From contig JALOMY010000016.1 of NCBI GenBank assembly GCA_025455225.1, forward strand, positions 1 to 30,708: a stretch of DNA of 30,708 nucleotides, read 5' to 3'. The notes under the pieces were generated by a model that saw nothing but the letters and a program-made list of their open reading frames with translations, did no database searches and was not told where the DNA came from. Within the stretch, counting starts at the first letter, position 1; every line of letters begins with the position of its first letter. The position numbers were made by a program, and so were the translations under genes. This DNA comes from Cyclobacteriaceae bacterium (GTDB taxonomy: Bacteria; Bacteroidota; Bacteroidia; Cytophagales; Cyclobacteriaceae). Positions 17,514-25,852 of this stretch are shown piece after piece.

Positions 17514-18080
17514 ATGAGGAGTTATTACGTGTTTTTCATCCTGCCAATTTTATTTGCTTCCTGCCTTGGATACAAAGAATTACCGGTTGAGTACGACTAC
17601 AGCTATAAAGGTCAGTTTAAAAAATACAGGACGTTTGAAATCATGAAGCCTACCATCGAGGAAGTGAGTCAAACCAATGAACTGATTGAGAGCTCAATCA
17701 TTTCCCGGATGAAGTTTCTGGGTTACCGGAAGACCGATAACAAACCGCATTTATTGATCAGTTTCAGAATGTATGCGGACAGTCTTAATTTCCAGGGATA
17801 TAACCAGCCAGAGATTGAAGAATGGGTAAAAACGCAGGATGAAAGTCTTACTTATGATAAAAAGAGATTGAACCTCAAGACGGGAACACTGTTAATTCAA
17901 TTTTTTGACAGACGTCAAAACCGGTCTGTTTGGCAAGGTTATGCAACAACATTATACGGCCCGATTGATTACAATAACAGCCGGCATATTCGTAACGCAG
18001 TAATTTCCATTCTGGACAAGTACCGGTTCTGGGCAGAAGGGTTTATTGAAGGAACTGCCAGCAAAGAACCGGGGATTTAA
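17514..18080 (+). CDS. DUF4136 lipoprotein
   Basis: A 188-residue lipoprotein with signal peptide and lipobox LFASC (Cys17). The mature part begins with a tyrosine-rich strand (VEYDYSYKGQFKKYRTFEIM) and ends with a segment including LLIQFFDRRQNRSVWQGYA, which together match DUF4136, a family of small envelope lipoproteins of unknown function. Length is normal. It follows purL by 61 bases without a visible terminator or promoter. Confidence 0.8.
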   Translation: MRSYYVFFILPILFASCLGYKELPVEYDYSYKGQFKKYRTFEIMKPTIEEVSQTNELIESSIISRMKFLGYRKTDNKPHLLISFRMYADSLNFQGYNQPEIEEWVKTQDESLTYDKKRLNLKTGTLLIQFFDRRQNRSVWQGYATTLYGPIDYNNSRHIRNAVISILDKYRFWAEGFIEGTASKEPGI

Positions 18081-18148
18081 TACCCCATTTACTTGTCAAA
18101 ATTCTTATAAAATTTTCAGGTCAGAATCGGTTTTAAAAAAATTAATTC

Positions 18149-18156
18149 TACCTTTG
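18149..18156 (+). promoter_or_regulatory. Predicted -7 element for tRNA-Gln
   Basis: TACCTTTG is an exact match to TAnnTTTG and sits 42 bases before the mature tRNA 5' end, as expected for a tRNA precursor with a short leader. No clear -33 element is seen. Confidence 0.5.
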
Positions 18157-18198
18157 CAATCCCAAAAAACAGGGTTTTCTTGCTTAATACAAGGAAAT

Positions 18199-18269
18199 TG
18201 TCCGATGGTGTAATGGTAGCACAGAAGATTTTGGTTCTTTTAGTCAGGGTTCGAATCCTTGTCGGACAA
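18199..18269 (+). tRNA. tRNA-Gln (anticodon TTG)
   Basis: A complete cloverleaf can be folded by eye. The acceptor stem TGTCCGA (18199-18205) pairs with TCGGACA (18262-18268), with discriminator A at 18269. The D-stem is GTG/CAC with loop TAATGGTAG, the anticodon stem GAAGA/TCTTT flanks the loop TTTTGGT with TTG at 18231-18233, and the T-loop is GGTTCGAATCC. CCA is not encoded. It decodes CAA/CAG. Confidence 0.95.
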
Positions 18270-18273
18270 CAGA

Positions 18274-18302
18274 AATCCCTCCTGAGATAAACGGGAGGGA
18301 TT
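18274..18302 (+). terminator. Hairpin after tRNA-Gln, possible terminator or processing site
   Basis: AATCCCTCC (18274-18282) pairs perfectly with GGAGGGATT (18294-18302) around an 11-base loop, starting four bases after the tRNA. The following bases (CTAGTTAA) are not a real T-run, so termination is uncertain; it may shape the tRNA 3' end or the prs leader, since prs starts 17 bases later. Confidence 0.45.
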
Positions 18303-18319
18303 CTAGTTAATAAATCCAA

Positions 18320-19249
18320 ATGGCTGTCAAGATTTTCAGTGGCCGTGCAACCATCTATCTGGCTGATAAAATAGCTCATGCCTACGGTGAATCCCTGGGT
18401 GAAGTGAACTATCAGCAATTCAGTGATGGCGAAATGTCTCCCTTCATCGGTGAATCGGTCAGGGGGCATGAAGTATTTATCATTCAATCTACTTTTGCTC
18501 CTACTGATAACCTGATGGAATTATTACTGATGGTTGATGCTGCGAATAGGGCCAGCGCGTCCAGTGTCAATGTGGTGATTCCCTATTTCGGGTATGCTCG
18601 TCAGGATCGGAAAGACCGTCCCAGGGTTTCCATTGGCGCTAAACTTATTGCCAACCTGATCTCAGCTGCCGGTGCCGACCGAATCATGACTTGCGATCTC
18701 CATGCGGATCAAATCCAGGGATTTTTTGATATCCCGGTAGATCACATGGATGGTGCCTATATATTCGTTCCATACTTAAAATCTCTTGGCCTAACCAATA
18801 TCATGTTTGCCTCACCTGATGTAGGTGGTATAAAACGAGCCCGGAGTTTCGCCAAATTTTTCGATGCAGAACTGGCCGTTTGCGACAAGTACAGAAAAGA
18901 AGCCAATAAGATTGAAGCGATGCGGCTAATTGGTGAAGTTGAAGGCAAAGACGTTGTACTGGTTGATGACCTGGTTGATACCGGTGGTACCATTTGCAAG
19001 GCAGCTGCTTTACTGAAGGAAAAAGGTGCTAAATCGGTACGGGCTGCCTGTACACATCCGGTATTGTCAGGAAAAGCATATGAAAATATCAACAACTCAG
19101 TTTTAGAAGAACTCGTTGTTGCTGATACGATTCCGTTGAAAGAGGAATCTCCGAAAATTAAAGTGCTCACGGTTTCGGATCTATTCGCAAAAGCCATCCG
19201 GAAAATCCATGATCACGAATCAATTAGTTCCTTATTTATCAAATTATAA
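18320..19249 (+). CDS. prs: Ribose-phosphate pyrophosphokinase
   Basis: A 309-residue PRPP synthetase. It makes phosphoribosyl pyrophosphate from ribose 5-phosphate and ATP for purine, pyrimidine, His and Trp synthesis. Motifs are the N-terminal GRATIYLADKIAHAYG, the region VVIPYFGYARQDRKDRPR with the flexible-loop arginines, TCDLHADQIQGFFDIPVDHM (Mg/PPi binding His) and the PRPP-binding loop VVLVDDLVDTGGT. Length is normal. It starts 50 bases after tRNA-Gln and 26 bases ahead of rplY, suggesting one transcription unit prs-rplY, possibly with the tRNA. Confidence 0.98.
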   Translation: MAVKIFSGRATIYLADKIAHAYGESLGEVNYQQFSDGEMSPFIGESVRGHEVFIIQSTFAPTDNLMELLLMVDAANRASASSVNVVIPYFGYARQDRKDRPRVSIGAKLIANLISAAGADRIMTCDLHADQIQGFFDIPVDHMDGAYIFVPYLKSLGLTNIMFASPDVGGIKRARSFAKFFDAELAVCDKYRKEANKIEAMRLIGEVEGKDVVLVDDLVDTGGTICKAAALLKEKGAKSVRAACTHPVLSGKAYENINNSVLEELVVADTIPLKEESPKIKVLTVSDLFAKAIRKIHDHESISSLFIKL

Positions 19250-19275
19250 GTACACATTAACTAAATTTTAAAACC

Positions 19276-19938
19276 ATGAAAACTATTGAGATTGTAGGGT
19301 ATAAAAGAGCGAATCTCGGAAAGGCTGAATCACAGCGCCTGCGCAACGAAGGCTATGTTCCTTGCGTTGTTTATGGCGGTCAGGGTCAGGTACATTTTTA
19401 TGCACCTATGATTTTGTTTCGTGATTTGGTTTACACCAATGAAGCGCATTTTGTACAGTTGAACATTGAAGGCGAAGAATGTAAGGCTATTATGCAGGAG
19501 GTACAGTTTCACCCTGTAAGTGAAATTATTCTTCACGCTGATTTCCTTCGTGTAGAAGAAGGAAGAAAAATCAAGATGGATATTCCAGTACGACTTGTCG
19601 GGCAAGCAAAAGGTGTAGCGAAGGGCGGAACATTAATCCGGAAGAAGGCTTCCCTGAAAGTTTATGGCTTGCCTCAGGATTTACCGGATCATATTGATGT
19701 TGATGTAACCTCACTCGATTTCCACAATGCCATCAAGGTAAGGGATATGAAAATGGAATCCCTTCAGTTTTTGGATCCTCAAGCTGCTGCTATTGCTGCG
19801 GTAGAGGTTCCGCGTGCCGCTAAATTGGCAGAAGAAACTGCTGCTGCCGCACCTGCTGAAACTGCTGCTGCACCTGCTGCTGGAGCTGAAGCTGCTAAAA
19901 AAGCTGAAGCACCGAAGAAAGAGGAAGGCAAAAAATAA
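19276..19938 (+). CDS. rplY: Large-subunit ribosomal protein bL25, CTC/TL5 type
   Basis: A 220-residue bL25 of the long CTC/TL5 type, which binds 5S rRNA. The N-terminal beta-barrel begins near residue 1 (VGYKRANLGKAESQRLRNEG), with VPCVVYGG and FHPVSEIILHADFLRV. The second TL5-like domain spans about residues 95-180. The last 40 residues are a low-complexity Ala/Glu/Lys tail, common in Bacteroidota members. A terminator lies just after the stop. Confidence 0.96.
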   Translation: MKTIEIVGYKRANLGKAESQRLRNEGYVPCVVYGGQGQVHFYAPMILFRDLVYTNEAHFVQLNIEGEECKAIMQEVQFHPVSEIILHADFLRVEEGRKIKMDIPVRLVGQAKGVAKGGTLIRKKASLKVYGLPQDLPDHIDVDVTSLDFHNAIKVRDMKMESLQFLDPQAAAIAAVEVPRAAKLAEETAAAAPAETAAAPAAGAEAAKKAEAPKKEEGKK

Positions 19939-19960
19939 TCTGATACAGTTAACCGTATTC

Positions 19961-19992
19961 AATCCTGTCCCTATTTCGGGACAGGATTTTTT
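19961..19992 (+). terminator. Intrinsic terminator after rplY
   Basis: AATCCTGTCCC (19961-19971) pairs perfectly with GGGACAGGATT (19978-19988) around a six-base loop and is followed by a T-run to 19992. It ends the prs-rplY unit, so pth should have its own promoter or depend on read-through. Confidence 0.92.
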
Positions 19993-20022
19993 ATTGATAA
20001 AGAATAATCTTTCTCTCAATTC

Positions 20023-20583
20023 ATGAAATACCTGATAGCCGGTTTAGGAAATATTGGTGCCGAATACGAGTTGACCCGCCATAATATCGGTTTTCTCGTT
20101 CTTGACCGCCTGGCTGACCGGCATCAGCTTTCATTCACATTAACAAGGCTGGCTGAAAAAGCAGAATTCAAGTACAAAGGGCGGCATTTACACCTTATAA
20201 AGCCAACCACGTACATGAACCTCAGCGGTAAAGCCATTTCATTTTGGCTCCAGGAATTAAGCATCCCGAGGGAGAACCTGTTGGTAATTGTTGATGATAT
20301 TGCCCTGCCTTTTGGAAGCATACGCTTACGTGGCAAAGGTAGTTCGGCTGGTCATAATGGATTAACTCATATAGAGCAGGTCTTAGGAAGCCAGGAATAC
20401 GCCCGTCTTCGAATGGGCATTGATAAAAATTATGGCAAAGGACAACAAGCCCAATATGTATTGAGCAATTTCAAACCTGACGAATTTGAACAATTACCAG
20501 CAATTATGGATAAAGCCATTGACATGATATTTTCGTTCTGCACCGCAGGGATTGAACGAACTATGGGCCAGTACAATGACTGA
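20023..20583 (+). CDS. pth: Peptidyl-tRNA hydrolase
   Basis: A 186-residue bacterial Pth, which recycles tRNA from peptidyl-tRNAs that drop off the ribosome. Family motifs are YLIAGLGNIGAEYELTRHNIG (catalytic His20 and Asn10), KPTTYMNLSGKA, LLVIVDDIALPFG (catalytic Asp) and GSSAGHNGLTHIEQVLGS. Length is usual. It converges on metG with a six-base gap. Confidence 0.97.
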   Translation: MKYLIAGLGNIGAEYELTRHNIGFLVLDRLADRHQLSFTLTRLAEKAEFKYKGRHLHLIKPTTYMNLSGKAISFWLQELSIPRENLLVIVDDIALPFGSIRLRGKGSSAGHNGLTHIEQVLGSQEYARLRMGIDKNYGKGQQAQYVLSNFKPDEFEQLPAIMDKAIDMIFSFCTAGIERTMGQYND

Positions 20584-20589
20584 TACGAA

Positions 20590-22683
20590 TTAACTTACGG
20601 TAGATCCTGGAACTACTGCTTCTGAAGGATGAATTAACCGGAGTTTTCCATCGGGCTCTTCAGCCATAAGTATCATACCTTGTGATTCGATTCCCATCAT
20701 CTTTCGGGGTGCCAGGTTGGCAATCAGTGTAACTTCTTTACCAATTATTTCCTCAGGTTTATAGTGTTGAGCTATACCACTTAGCACGGTACGCTGATCG
20801 ATTCCCGTATCAACAGTCAACTTTAAAAGCTTATTGGATTTCTCCATTTTTTCAGCCTGGATTACCTTACCGATCCGAATATCAAGTTTAGCAAAATCAT
20901 CGATTGAAATAATGGGTTTAAGTGGTTTCAACTGGGCTTGCTCCTGTATCTCCATAACCGGCAATTTAGGTTTTTTAAGTTTCTCTATTTGTTTGGCAAT
21001 CTCATCATCTTCTACATTACGGTAAAGCAGTTCCGGTTTTTCCAGCTGGTGAAATTCAGGAATAGAATCAATTAATGCCTTCTTTTCCCAAAATTTCCTC
21101 CACGAAGATTCAAACGATGAACTGGCCAATTGCCGCTTAAGGCTTTTAGCTGCATCGGGCAGGAAGGGCTGGCAGGCAATTGCAATATTGCCTACAATCG
21201 TAAGAGCATAATTTAAAATGCATCCTACTGCTTCCATGTCTTCCTTGGCCAGTTTCCAGGGCTCGGTATCAGCCAGAAATTTATTTCCAATCCTGGATAA
21301 ATTCATAAATTGGAATTGAGCTTCTCTAAACCGGAATTCATCCAAAGCCCGGATCATTTCGTTTACAGAAAAATTAAGGTCATTGTGAGCCTGGTTATAG
21401 ATTTCCAGAATGCGCTTCCTGCGTGCATCAGTACCAGGAAGTTCATGGGAAGAAGGTACCTGTCCGTTAAAATATTTCCAGGTTAGCACCAGCACTCGGT
21501 TTACAAAATTACCCAATATGGCAACGAGTTCACTGTTTACTTTTTGCTGGTAATCCTTCCAGGTAAAATCCGAGTCTTTTGTCTCAGGCGAAATCGAAGC
21601 CAGAACATATCGAAGTTCATCCCTCCTACCCGGAAAATCAACCAGGTATTCATGCAACCAGACCGCATGATTACGGGACGTTGAAATTTTTTCCCCTTCA
21701 AGGTTCAGAAATTCATTAGCCGGCACGTTATCCGGAAGAATGTAATCACCTGCAGCTTTGAGGATGGATGGAAATATAATGCAATGAAATACGATATTGT
21801 CTTTTCCGATAAAATGGATTAATCGCGTTTCCGGGTCCTTCCAGTATTTCTGCCATGTATCGGGAAGCAATTCTTTAGTTGCTGATATGTAACCAATGGG
21901 TGCATCAAACCATACATACAAAACTTTGCCCTCAGCGTTTTTCAACGGAACAGGTACACCCCACTCCAGATCGCGTGTAATTGACCGAGGCTGTAAACCC
22001 TGGTCAATCCACGACTTACACTGACCGTAGACATTAACTTTCCAGTCCTCTTTATGTCCTTCAATAACCCATTCCCTCAACCAATTTTCAAATTTATCTA
22101 ATGGAAAATACCAATGCCGTGTCGGCTTTAACACCGGGGTGTTTCCGGAAACTGTTGAACGTGGATTTATTAACTGTCTTGGGCTAAGACTGGTTCCACA
22201 TTTCTCGCACTGATCGCCATAGGCAGCCGGGTGACCACAATTCGGACAAGTACCAATTATATACCGGTCGGCTAGGAAAATCCTCTCCTGCTCATCATAA
22301 TATTGATCGGAAGTCTCCTCAAGAAAAATTCCCTGGTCATAAATAGTTCTGAAGAATTCCTGTGCTGTTTCATAATGGATGGAATTGGAAGTTCTTGAAT
22401 AGATATCAAAGGAAATTCCAAAGTCCCCAAATGCTGTCTTCATCAGATTGTGATACTTATCAACAAATTGCTTGGGGGTAACTCCTTCCTTTTTGGCACC
22501 AAGGGTAATGGCAACTCCATGCTCATCTGAACCACATACGAAAACAACATCCTCCCCTTTAAGCCGCAGATACCGCACATAGGTATCAGCAGGTAAATAG
22601 GCTCCAGCTATATGACCAATGTGCAATGGACCATTCGCGTAAGGAAGCGCAGCTGTTACGGTGGTCCGTTTGAATTTCTTCAT
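20590..22683 (-). CDS. metG: Methionyl-tRNA synthetase with C-terminal tRNA-binding domain
   Basis: A 697-residue class I synthetase charging tRNA-Met. The ATP-binding HIGH motif is at residues 21-24 (PLHIGHIAGAYLPAD), a zinc knuckle of the two-CxxC form is in CPNCGHPAAYGDQCEKCG (about 146-163), and the KMSKS-equivalent reads EKISTSRN (about 333-340). The anticodon-binding helical domain follows, and the last 100 residues form an EMAPII/Trbp111-type tRNA-binding domain (DFAKLDIRIGKVIQAEKMEK to the end). This is the usual length for the dimeric type. It lies 65 bases downstream of the histidine kinase gene on the same strand; the two are unrelated in function. Confidence 0.98.
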   Translation of the reverse strand: MKKFKRTTVTAALPYANGPLHIGHIAGAYLPADTYVRYLRLKGEDVVFVCGSDEHGVAITLGAKKEGVTPKQFVDKYHNLMKTAFGDFGISFDIYSRTSNSIHYETAQEFFRTIYDQGIFLEETSDQYYDEQERIFLADRYIIGTCPNCGHPAAYGDQCEKCGTSLSPRQLINPRSTVSGNTPVLKPTRHWYFPLDKFENWLREWVIEGHKEDWKVNVYGQCKSWIDQGLQPRSITRDLEWGVPVPLKNAEGKVLYVWFDAPIGYISATKELLPDTWQKYWKDPETRLIHFIGKDNIVFHCIIFPSILKAAGDYILPDNVPANEFLNLEGEKISTSRNHAVWLHEYLVDFPGRRDELRYVLASISPETKDSDFTWKDYQQKVNSELVAILGNFVNRVLVLTWKYFNGQVPSSHELPGTDARRKRILEIYNQAHNDLNFSVNEMIRALDEFRFREAQFQFMNLSRIGNKFLADTEPWKLAKEDMEAVGCILNYALTIVGNIAIACQPFLPDAAKSLKRQLASSSFESSWRKFWEKKALIDSIPEFHQLEKPELLYRNVEDDEIAKQIEKLKKPKLPVMEIQEQAQLKPLKPIISIDDFAKLDIRIGKVIQAEKMEKSNKLLKLTVDTGIDQRTVLSGIAQHYKPEEIIGKEVTLIANLAPRKMMGIESQGMILMAEEPDGKLRLIHPSEAVVPGSTVS

Positions 22684-22748
22684 AATACGATAATCCAGGT
22701 CAACTAAAAGAAATGCAAAGATGTAAAGAGAAGAGGAGGTAAAAAAAT

Positions 22749-24875
22749 TTAGGCTTCGTATTGCACCAATACTTCCATGGGAAGTTCGAGAGGAAGTGTA
22801 ACCGTAAACTCGGTATGTTCCTGAGCGTTACGGGAAAGCCCCACCTTTCCACCCAGGCGTTCCACTGCCTGCTTCACCAGGTATAATCCGAGGCCTCCGG
22901 TATTGGAACGATCGGAGGCACGCGAGAACATTTGGAAAATTTTCTCGGAATCAACATCGGCCACTCCGATGCCATTATCGACTACTGAAATTTGAAGATC
23001 ATTTCCATCAACCCAAATCCTAATGTTGACAAACGGATTAATCCGCTGGGAATCATTGTAAAAACGTACGGCATTGTCGATCAGGTTTTCCAAAATTATC
23101 CGAACGAGCGAATCATCAGAATAGAAATCAATATTCTGCTGTATGTCTCGTTCAAAGACCAACCTGGGGGGTAAGCCTTTCTTGGTTTCAAGTAATATTA
23201 TGTCGTCTACAATTTTCTCCAGGTTCAGTTTCTCCTTCGAAATAGCCGAACGGTTGATCTGATTGATAATTAACAGGCGAGTAAGAATCCGATTTAAGAG
23301 AGATGCTGTATCATCCAGTTTTTGCAGATACTCTAATGCCAGGGGGTCGTGCACATCCATCAGGGCCACATTGCAAATCCCTTTTAAGCTTGCCAACGGT
23401 CCTCGTATATCGTGTGAAGTTTTATAAATGAAATTGTCCAATTCCTCATTCACCTTGCGTAATGAATTATTCACTACTTTAAGATCGGCTGTTGCTTTAT
23501 CAACCGCGAGCTGGAGCCGGTCGGCTTGCGACTGAAGCTCAATGTTCTGATGTTCAATAACTGATTTGGCATCGGCCAGGGCAGAATTGACATGTTTAAT
23601 GGCTTTATTATTTCTGTATAAGACGAATACCAATAATGCTGAAAGCAAAGCAATGATGCCGATAGCAACATTCAAGGTACGTTGACGGGCAAGCTCTTCT
23701 TCCTTATTGGCAATGGTTGCAATATTTTGTCGTTCTTCAAATCGGGTTTGAATTTGGGCGATATTCTTAACAAGTTCCTCTCCGATTAGACTGTCTTTAA
23801 GTGCGATGTACTTATTTTGAAAAAGTGAAACCTTTTCATAATCTTTTAATTTGGCATATAGATTAGAGTACTCCTTATAGACATTGATAAGAAGCTGGTT
23901 GAAACCATAATCGAGTGAAATTTTCTCGGCTTTAATAAACAATTCTTCCGCTCCCTTGAAATTTTCATTAACCAATTCAAGCTTACCCAAATAGAAAAGG
24001 CTTTCACCGGTAAAACGATGATTATCTGTTGATTCTGAAATTCGTAACGACTCTTCAAAATTACTTTTTGATTTTTCATACTCCCCCAAACCAAAATGAG
24101 TAACACCAAGTCCAAATTGTATTTCGATCAGAATTTCATCACTGCATTGGTCAGCACATAATTGCTGTGCTTCTTCAATTATTGCCTTCGCTTCTTCGTA
24201 TCGGTTAAGATTATTATAACACAGACCGATGTTAATTAAAAGACGGTCCATATCATACGTATCGTTCACTTGCTTTTTATAATCAAGCGCCCGTTGATAA
24301 TATTCAACCGCTTTCTCATAATTTTTCAACCTGAAATAAACCAGGCCAATATTGTGTAATGCAATACTGATTTCGGCTTTATCACCCTCCTGCTCGCGAA
24401 TAATCAGGGATTGGAAATTAAGATCGAGGGCCTTGTTGTAATCTGCTTTCCAGGTATATGCTAATGCCAGGCTATTCAAAATACTTTTTAAATCATGAGT
24501 AAGATTTCGCTTCCTTGCCGTTGGCAATAAGGATTCAAATAATTGAATAGCCTCATCCATTCGATCCAGCCGCCTTAAAAGTTGACCCTTTATCCGGCCT
24601 GCTTCAACAATTTTTACACTATCCTGAAATTGGGAAGCAACTGAAAAAGCGGTTTCAATATATTCCAGCGATCTGGCATTATCGAAATCTGCATATTCGA
24701 TTGCCAGTTCAATGTACGTTTCAACCTGATTGATACCTGACTGCGTGTTTAACAATTGGTTTAATGAATCAATACGATGTAAATCCTGTGCGTAAGCCGA
24801 AGTATAAATCAATGCAAGGATAAAGAGACCGGCCTTCAGGGTGCGATAAGAAATTTTATGGAAGTAATTATACAC
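22749..24875 (-). CDS. TPR-sensor histidine kinase
   Basis: A 708-residue hybrid-sensor-like kinase common in Bacteroidota. It has a signal peptide (about 1-30, ending SAYAQ), a long helical region of tetratricopeptide repeats (about 50-360; good examples at 174-207, 254-287 and 293-325), one transmembrane helix (about 401-421) and a coiled-coil linker (about 425-480). The HisKA domain follows with phosphoacceptor His488 in YKTSHDIRGPL, then a HATPase domain: N-box ENLIDNAVRF (about 596-605), DNGIGVAD (633-640) and GGLGLYLV (660-667). The TPR region should be periplasmic. No response regulator gene is adjacent. It is divergent from two tiny exported peptides starting 105 bases away, which makes these possible partners. 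Confidence 0.93.
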   Translation of the reverse strand: MYNYFHKISYRTLKAGLFILALIYTSAYAQDLHRIDSLNQLLNTQSGINQVETYIELAIEYADFDNARSLEYIETAFSVASQFQDSVKIVEAGRIKGQLLRRLDRMDEAIQLFESLLPTARKRNLTHDLKSILNSLALAYTWKADYNKALDLNFQSLIIREQEGDKAEISIALHNIGLVYFRLKNYEKAVEYYQRALDYKKQVNDTYDMDRLLINIGLCYNNLNRYEEAKAIIEEAQQLCADQCSDEILIEIQFGLGVTHFGLGEYEKSKSNFEESLRISESTDNHRFTGESLFYLGKLELVNENFKGAEELFIKAEKISLDYGFNQLLINVYKEYSNLYAKLKDYEKVSLFQNKYIALKDSLIGEELVKNIAQIQTRFEERQNIATIANKEEELARQRTLNVAIGIIALLSALLVFVLYRNNKAIKHVNSALADAKSVIEHQNIELQSQADRLQLAVDKATADLKVVNNSLRKVNEELDNFIYKTSHDIRGPLASLKGICNVALMDVHDPLALEYLQKLDDTASLLNRILTRLLIINQINRSAISKEKLNLEKIVDDIILLETKKGLPPRLVFERDIQQNIDFYSDDSLVRIILENLIDNAVRFYNDSQRINPFVNIRIWVDGNDLQISVVDNGIGVADVDSEKIFQMFSRASDRSNTGGLGLYLVKQAVERLGGKVGLSRNAQEHTEFTVTLPLELPMEVLVQYEA

Positions 24876-24980
24876 AGGTAATTTAACAATATGAATTACA
24901 CGAATTAAAATTAAAAACCACCCGACCTTTGATTCATCAAGTTAAACACAAAATCAAATAAAAACCTAACCCCAATAATT

Positions 24981-25118
24981 ATGAAAAAGATCATTTACAT
25001 CCTCCTCCTTGCATTTGTTGTATCCGTTTCTTTCACTGCATGCACTGAAGAAGAAATTAAACCTAAGAGTGAACTTGAGGGTCTTGGTGGAAATGGTTCT
25101 GATCCCATCCGCAGATAA
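24981..25118 (+). CDS. Tiny exported lipoprotein with GGxGS tail motif
   Basis: A 45-residue gene. It encodes a signal sequence (MKKIIYILLLAFVVSVSF) with a lipobox-like FTAC (Cys21), leaving a 25-residue acidic-then-basic mature peptide that ends LGGNGSDPIRR. It is supported by a clean signal peptide, an ordinary ATG start and by a second gene of the same type just downstream with the same tail motif. I do not recognise the family. It is divergent from the TPR histidine kinase. Confidence 0.65.
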   Translation: MKKIIYILLLAFVVSVSFTACTEEEIKPKSELEGLGGNGSDPIRR

Positions 25119-25145
25119 TTATTATCATCATCAACAATCTTGACT

Positions 25146-25313
25146 ATGAAAACAAAAACACTAGTAACGCTTGCCTTGGTTCTTTTCGTGTTGCTATCAT
25201 TCACATTTGTTTCGGTGAATAATTCAGCAGCTGAAAATCACAAAGGAGTACGCATCACTTCAACAACAGGCAGCGAACCTGTTGGTGGCCTCGGATCAGA
25301 AGACAAACTGTAG
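25146..25313 (+). CDS. Tiny exported peptide with GGxGS tail motif
   Basis: A 55-residue gene, 27 bases after the previous one and probably co-transcribed with it. The N-terminus is a signal peptide or anchor (KTLVTLALVLFVLLSFTFVS), without a lipobox Cys. The mature part is short and hydrophilic and ends PVGGLGSEDKL, sharing G-G-x-G-S-[D/E] with the previous peptide. A good terminator follows at 25341-25366, which supports a real two-gene transcript. Function unknown. Confidence 0.62.
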   Translation: MKTKTLVTLALVLFVLLSFTFVSVNNSAAENHKGVRITSTTGSEPVGGLGSEDKL

Positions 25314-25340
25314 ACAACTTATTGATATCCAATAATTTAG

Positions 25341-25366
25341 GGCTCTGCTTCAGCGGAGCCTTTTTT
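25341..25366 (+). terminator. Intrinsic terminator after the two small peptide genes
   Basis: GGCTCTGC (25341-25348) pairs with GCGGAGCC (25353-25360), with one G-U pair and a TTCA loop, followed by TTTTTT (25361-25366). Confidence 0.9.
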
Positions 25367-25852
25367 ATGGATAATTCCGATCGACAAAATTGAATCCAGG
25401 TATATTGTTATCCGCATTACCAAACTCTGAGGGTCATCCTGAAGTCAATACATGTAACCCGAATTCGCATGTATTGACTATACTTTGCACTTGAAATAAG
25501 TAACCTTACAATTTTCGACAACAATTCAAATTAGTTTACATCGTCATTGGTTCCTGATCAAGCACTCTCCACCAATAAATTTCTTCATCTGGTTTTCATG
25601 TTGAACAATTAAACTAGAGGCAGACTTATAAGATTAAAGTGAAATCGAATCTTGGAAGAAGTTTATTCGCCCATTTCTCGTTTTCACCAAATAATTCCCA
25701 TCTGAATTCCGGTAAAATGCCCCACCTTCCTATGTACCATCTATGTGCTGAAGCAGGTGGTTAACAGTTGAATTTCAACGATTTTGTTACAAAACAGACC
25801 CAAACCTTACATAGAAATCATCTTTAATCACAGACTCTTCCGGCCTTTTATT
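25367..25852. other. Gene-free stretch of about 490 bp
   Basis: No credible coding frame, tRNA or recognisable mobile element was seen on either strand between the peptide-gene terminator and the sppA stop codon. It is AT-rich. The only clear structure is a perfect 12-bp inverted repeat at 25443-25479. A remnant of a decayed gene or a small RNA cannot be excluded by eye. Confidence 0.6.
25443..25479. repeat. Perfect 12-bp inverted repeat
   Basis: AGTCAATACATG (25443-25454) and CATGTATTGACT (25468-25479) are exact reverse complements around a 13-base spacer. There is no flanking T-run, so it is not an evident terminator. Confidence 0.75.

Noticed and set aside
18757..19197. 146-residue minus-strand frame opposite prs
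   Set aside because: Ser/Thr-rich and antisense to a conserved gene; a shadow frame.
24876..24980. TAnnTTTG promoter between the kinase and the peptide genes
   Set aside because: Only near matches were found on either strand; not enough to annotate a promoter.
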